Assembly (NCBI GenBank): GCA_012799265.1
Contig: JAAZLP010000361.1
Coordinates: 1-6,259, forward strand
Length of the DNA stretch: 6,259 nt
Origin: Phyllobacteriaceae bacterium
Lineage (GTDB): Bacteria; Pseudomonadota; Alphaproteobacteria; Rhizobiales; Devosiaceae
Direction: 5' to 3'
A program made the position numbers and the translations under genes. The notes beneath the pieces are model-generated. The model was not told the origin of the DNA, ran no database searches, and saw only the letters and a program-made list of their open reading frames with translations. Each line of letters opens with the position of its first letter. Within the stretch, counting starts at the first letter, position 1. This document shows, one piece after another, positions 4,923 to 6,259 of this stretch.

Positions 4923-6259
4923 ATGGTTGGCACGCGGCAGATGGAGCGCGTGCTGTCCCATGCGGCGGAAGCTGGCGCAAAGATCGTGCTGGTCGGCGAT
5001 CCGCAGCAATTGCAATCCATCGAAGCAGGTGCAGCGTTCCGCTCGATTCATGAGCGTCATGGCGGCGTCGAAATCCATGAAGTGCGCCGCCAGCGCGAGG
5101 ACTGGCAGCGGGACGCCACGCGCGATCTGGCGAGCGGCAGAACCGGCAATGCCATTGCCGCCTATGACGCGCACGACATGGTGCATTCCGCCGAAACACG
5201 TGAACAGGCGCGCGGCGATCTGATCGACAGATGGGACCGTCAGCGGCAGGCGTCACCGGACGCGAGCAGGATCATTCTCACCCATACCAATGCCGAGGTG
5301 CGGGAACTCAACGAGGCCGCCCGCGACCGGATGCGGGAGGCTGGCGATCTGGGCGAGGACGTGCGCGTAATGGTCGAGCGTGGCAAACGCAGCTTTGCCG
5401 TCGGTGATCGCGTCATGTTCCTGCAAAACGAGCGCGGGCTTAGCGTCAAGAACGGCACCCTCGGAACCATCGAACAGGTCAGCGCGCAGAGCATGACGGT
5501 GCAGACCGACGATGGCCGGTCCATTGCCTTCGACCTAAAGGATTACGACCGTATCGACCACGGCTATGCCGCGACCATCCACAAGGCGCAGGGCATGACG
5601 GTGGATCGGACGCATGTTCTGGCGACACCGGGCATGGACGCACATGGCAGCTATGTCGCCTTGTCGCGGCACCGCGACAGCATGGACTTTCATTATGGCC
5701 GCGACGACTTCGCCGGTCAGGACAGGCTGGTGAATACCCTGTCGCGGGATCGCGCCAAGGACATGGCGACAGATTATGAACAGCAGATCGACCTCGCACA
5801 GGATTATGCCGAGCGGCGCGGCATCACCTTCCGCGCCCGTGTCGCCCAGATCATGCGCAGACTGATGCCGGAGCGAGTGCGCGATGCCGTCGATGACATG
5901 CTCGACAGATTGCGCGCGCCGGGCGACGGCGTGCCTGGCCCCGAAGCCGGAACTGGCCGGGAAAGGGAAAGGACCGGGAAGCCGGTGGTGGAGCAGCAGA
6001 TCGGGGACGACCCGGAGGCCGCGTTGCGCCGTGCCCGTGGCCGGGCCTTTGTCCGTCATGCCCGTGCTGTGGACGCGATCTTCAAGGCGCAGGGGCAGGA
6101 CTTGGCTGCTACACCTGGACAGGTGCAGGAACTCAATGAGGCCCGTGCGGCCTTCAATGATCTCCGGCCCCACGGTTCTCACGATGCCGAAGCGGTTTAC
6201 AAGAAGAACCCCGGCTTTGCGGCTGATGTGGCTTCTGGTGATCGTGAGCGAGCCATGCC
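4872..6259 (+). CDS. traA: TraA-type conjugative relaxase/helicase, 5'-truncated, runs off window
   Basis: TraA nicks and unwinds plasmid DNA for conjugation. Homology begins at MVGTRQMERVLSHA (ATG 4923 = residue 1 here), which in intact proteins directly follows the DEAG Walker B box. Visible RecD-like SF1 motifs are VGDPQQLQSI (24-33, motif III), SFAVGDRVMFLQNERGLSVK (157-176), YAATIHKAQGMTVD (215-228, motif V) and YVALSRHR (244-251, motif VI). A charged C-terminal region follows, with TPGQVQELNEARAA and RPHGSHDAEAVYKKNP. The relaxase domain, Walker A and Walker B are all missing, so neither nicking nor ATP-driven unwinding is expected. The frame is open from 4797 to the edge without a stop. 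ATG 4872, with GAGGG eight bases upstream, would add 17 residues read out of frame from helicase debris; ATG 4887, 4905 and 4923 are alternatives. The family is confident; the start and whether the frame is expressed are not. Confidence 0.8.
   Translation, partial: MVKAAMTPTRPMSASTRMVGTRQMERVLSHAAEAGAKIVLVGDPQQLQSIEAGAAFRSIHERHGGVEIHEVRRQREDWQRDATRDLASGRTGNAIAAYDAHDMVHSAETREQARGDLIDRWDRQRQASPDASRIILTHTNAEVRELNEAARDRMREAGDLGEDVRVMVERGKRSFAVGDRVMFLQNERGLSVKNGTLGTIEQVSAQSMTVQTDDGRSIAFDLKDYDRIDHGYAATIHKAQGMTVDRTHVLATPGMDAHGSYVALSRHRDSMDFHYGRDDFAGQDRLVNTLSRDRAKDMATDYEQQIDLAQDYAERRGITFRARVAQIMRRLMPERVRDAVDDMLDRLRAPGDGVPGPEAGTGRERERTGKPVVEQQIGDDPEAALRRARGRAFVRHARAVDAIFKAQGQDLAATPGQVQELNEARAAFNDLRPHGSHDAEAVYKKNPGFAADVASGDRERAM

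Noticed and set aside
5535..6182. Long minus-strand open frame of 215 codons opposite TraA
   Set aside because: It is the antisense shadow of a GC-rich coding frame whose plus-strand translation carries helicase motifs V and VI.

Overview
The window looks like chromosomal or plasmid DNA of a GC-rich alphaproteobacterium. This is inferred from protein flavour and gene set (a TraA-type relaxase/helicase, a GNAT protein, a membrane diguanylate cyclase, an LprI-like secreted protein); no rRNA or other taxonomic marker is present. No tRNA, rRNA or CRISPR array is visible. The window has two halves of different character.

Positions 1-3449 are ordinary cellular genes. On the minus strand are a secreted cysteine-rich LprI/DUF1311-like protein (375-1253) and, 50 bases downstream, the start of a second secreted protein that may be a degenerate trypsin-like protease (1-324, cut by the window edge). 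Their spacing suggests one operon. On the plus strand lies a GNAT acetyltransferase (1596-2092) split by an apparent single-base deletion near 1692. Facing it on the minus strand is a complete membrane-anchored diguanylate cyclase (2208-3449) with intact GGDEF and I-site motifs.

Positions 3450-3808 hold no convincing gene. From 3809 to the right edge everything reads on the plus strand and consists of mobile-element debris: the last 64 residues of one tyrosine recombinase (3809-4003), a structured noncoding stretch (4004-4220), the N-terminal half of a second recombinase of the type found beside IS91-like elements (4221-4640), a central fragment of an SF2 helicase (about 4637-4922), and the C-terminal part of a TraA-type conjugative relaxase/helicase that runs off the window (4923-6259).

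The recombinase, helicase and TraA pieces are fused end to end at abrupt homology breaks. The first break falls in a short stretch that both parents probably share. This suggests successive deletions in a conjugative or integrative element. The TraA piece lacks the relaxase domain and the Walker A and B motifs, yet its frame stays open for at least 445 codons and has a fortuitous ribosome-binding site in the helicase debris. I see no intact new multi-gene system here. The most notable points are the three-part mosaic, the frameshifted acetyltransferase with a possibly leaderless start, and several inverted repeats outside coding sequence.
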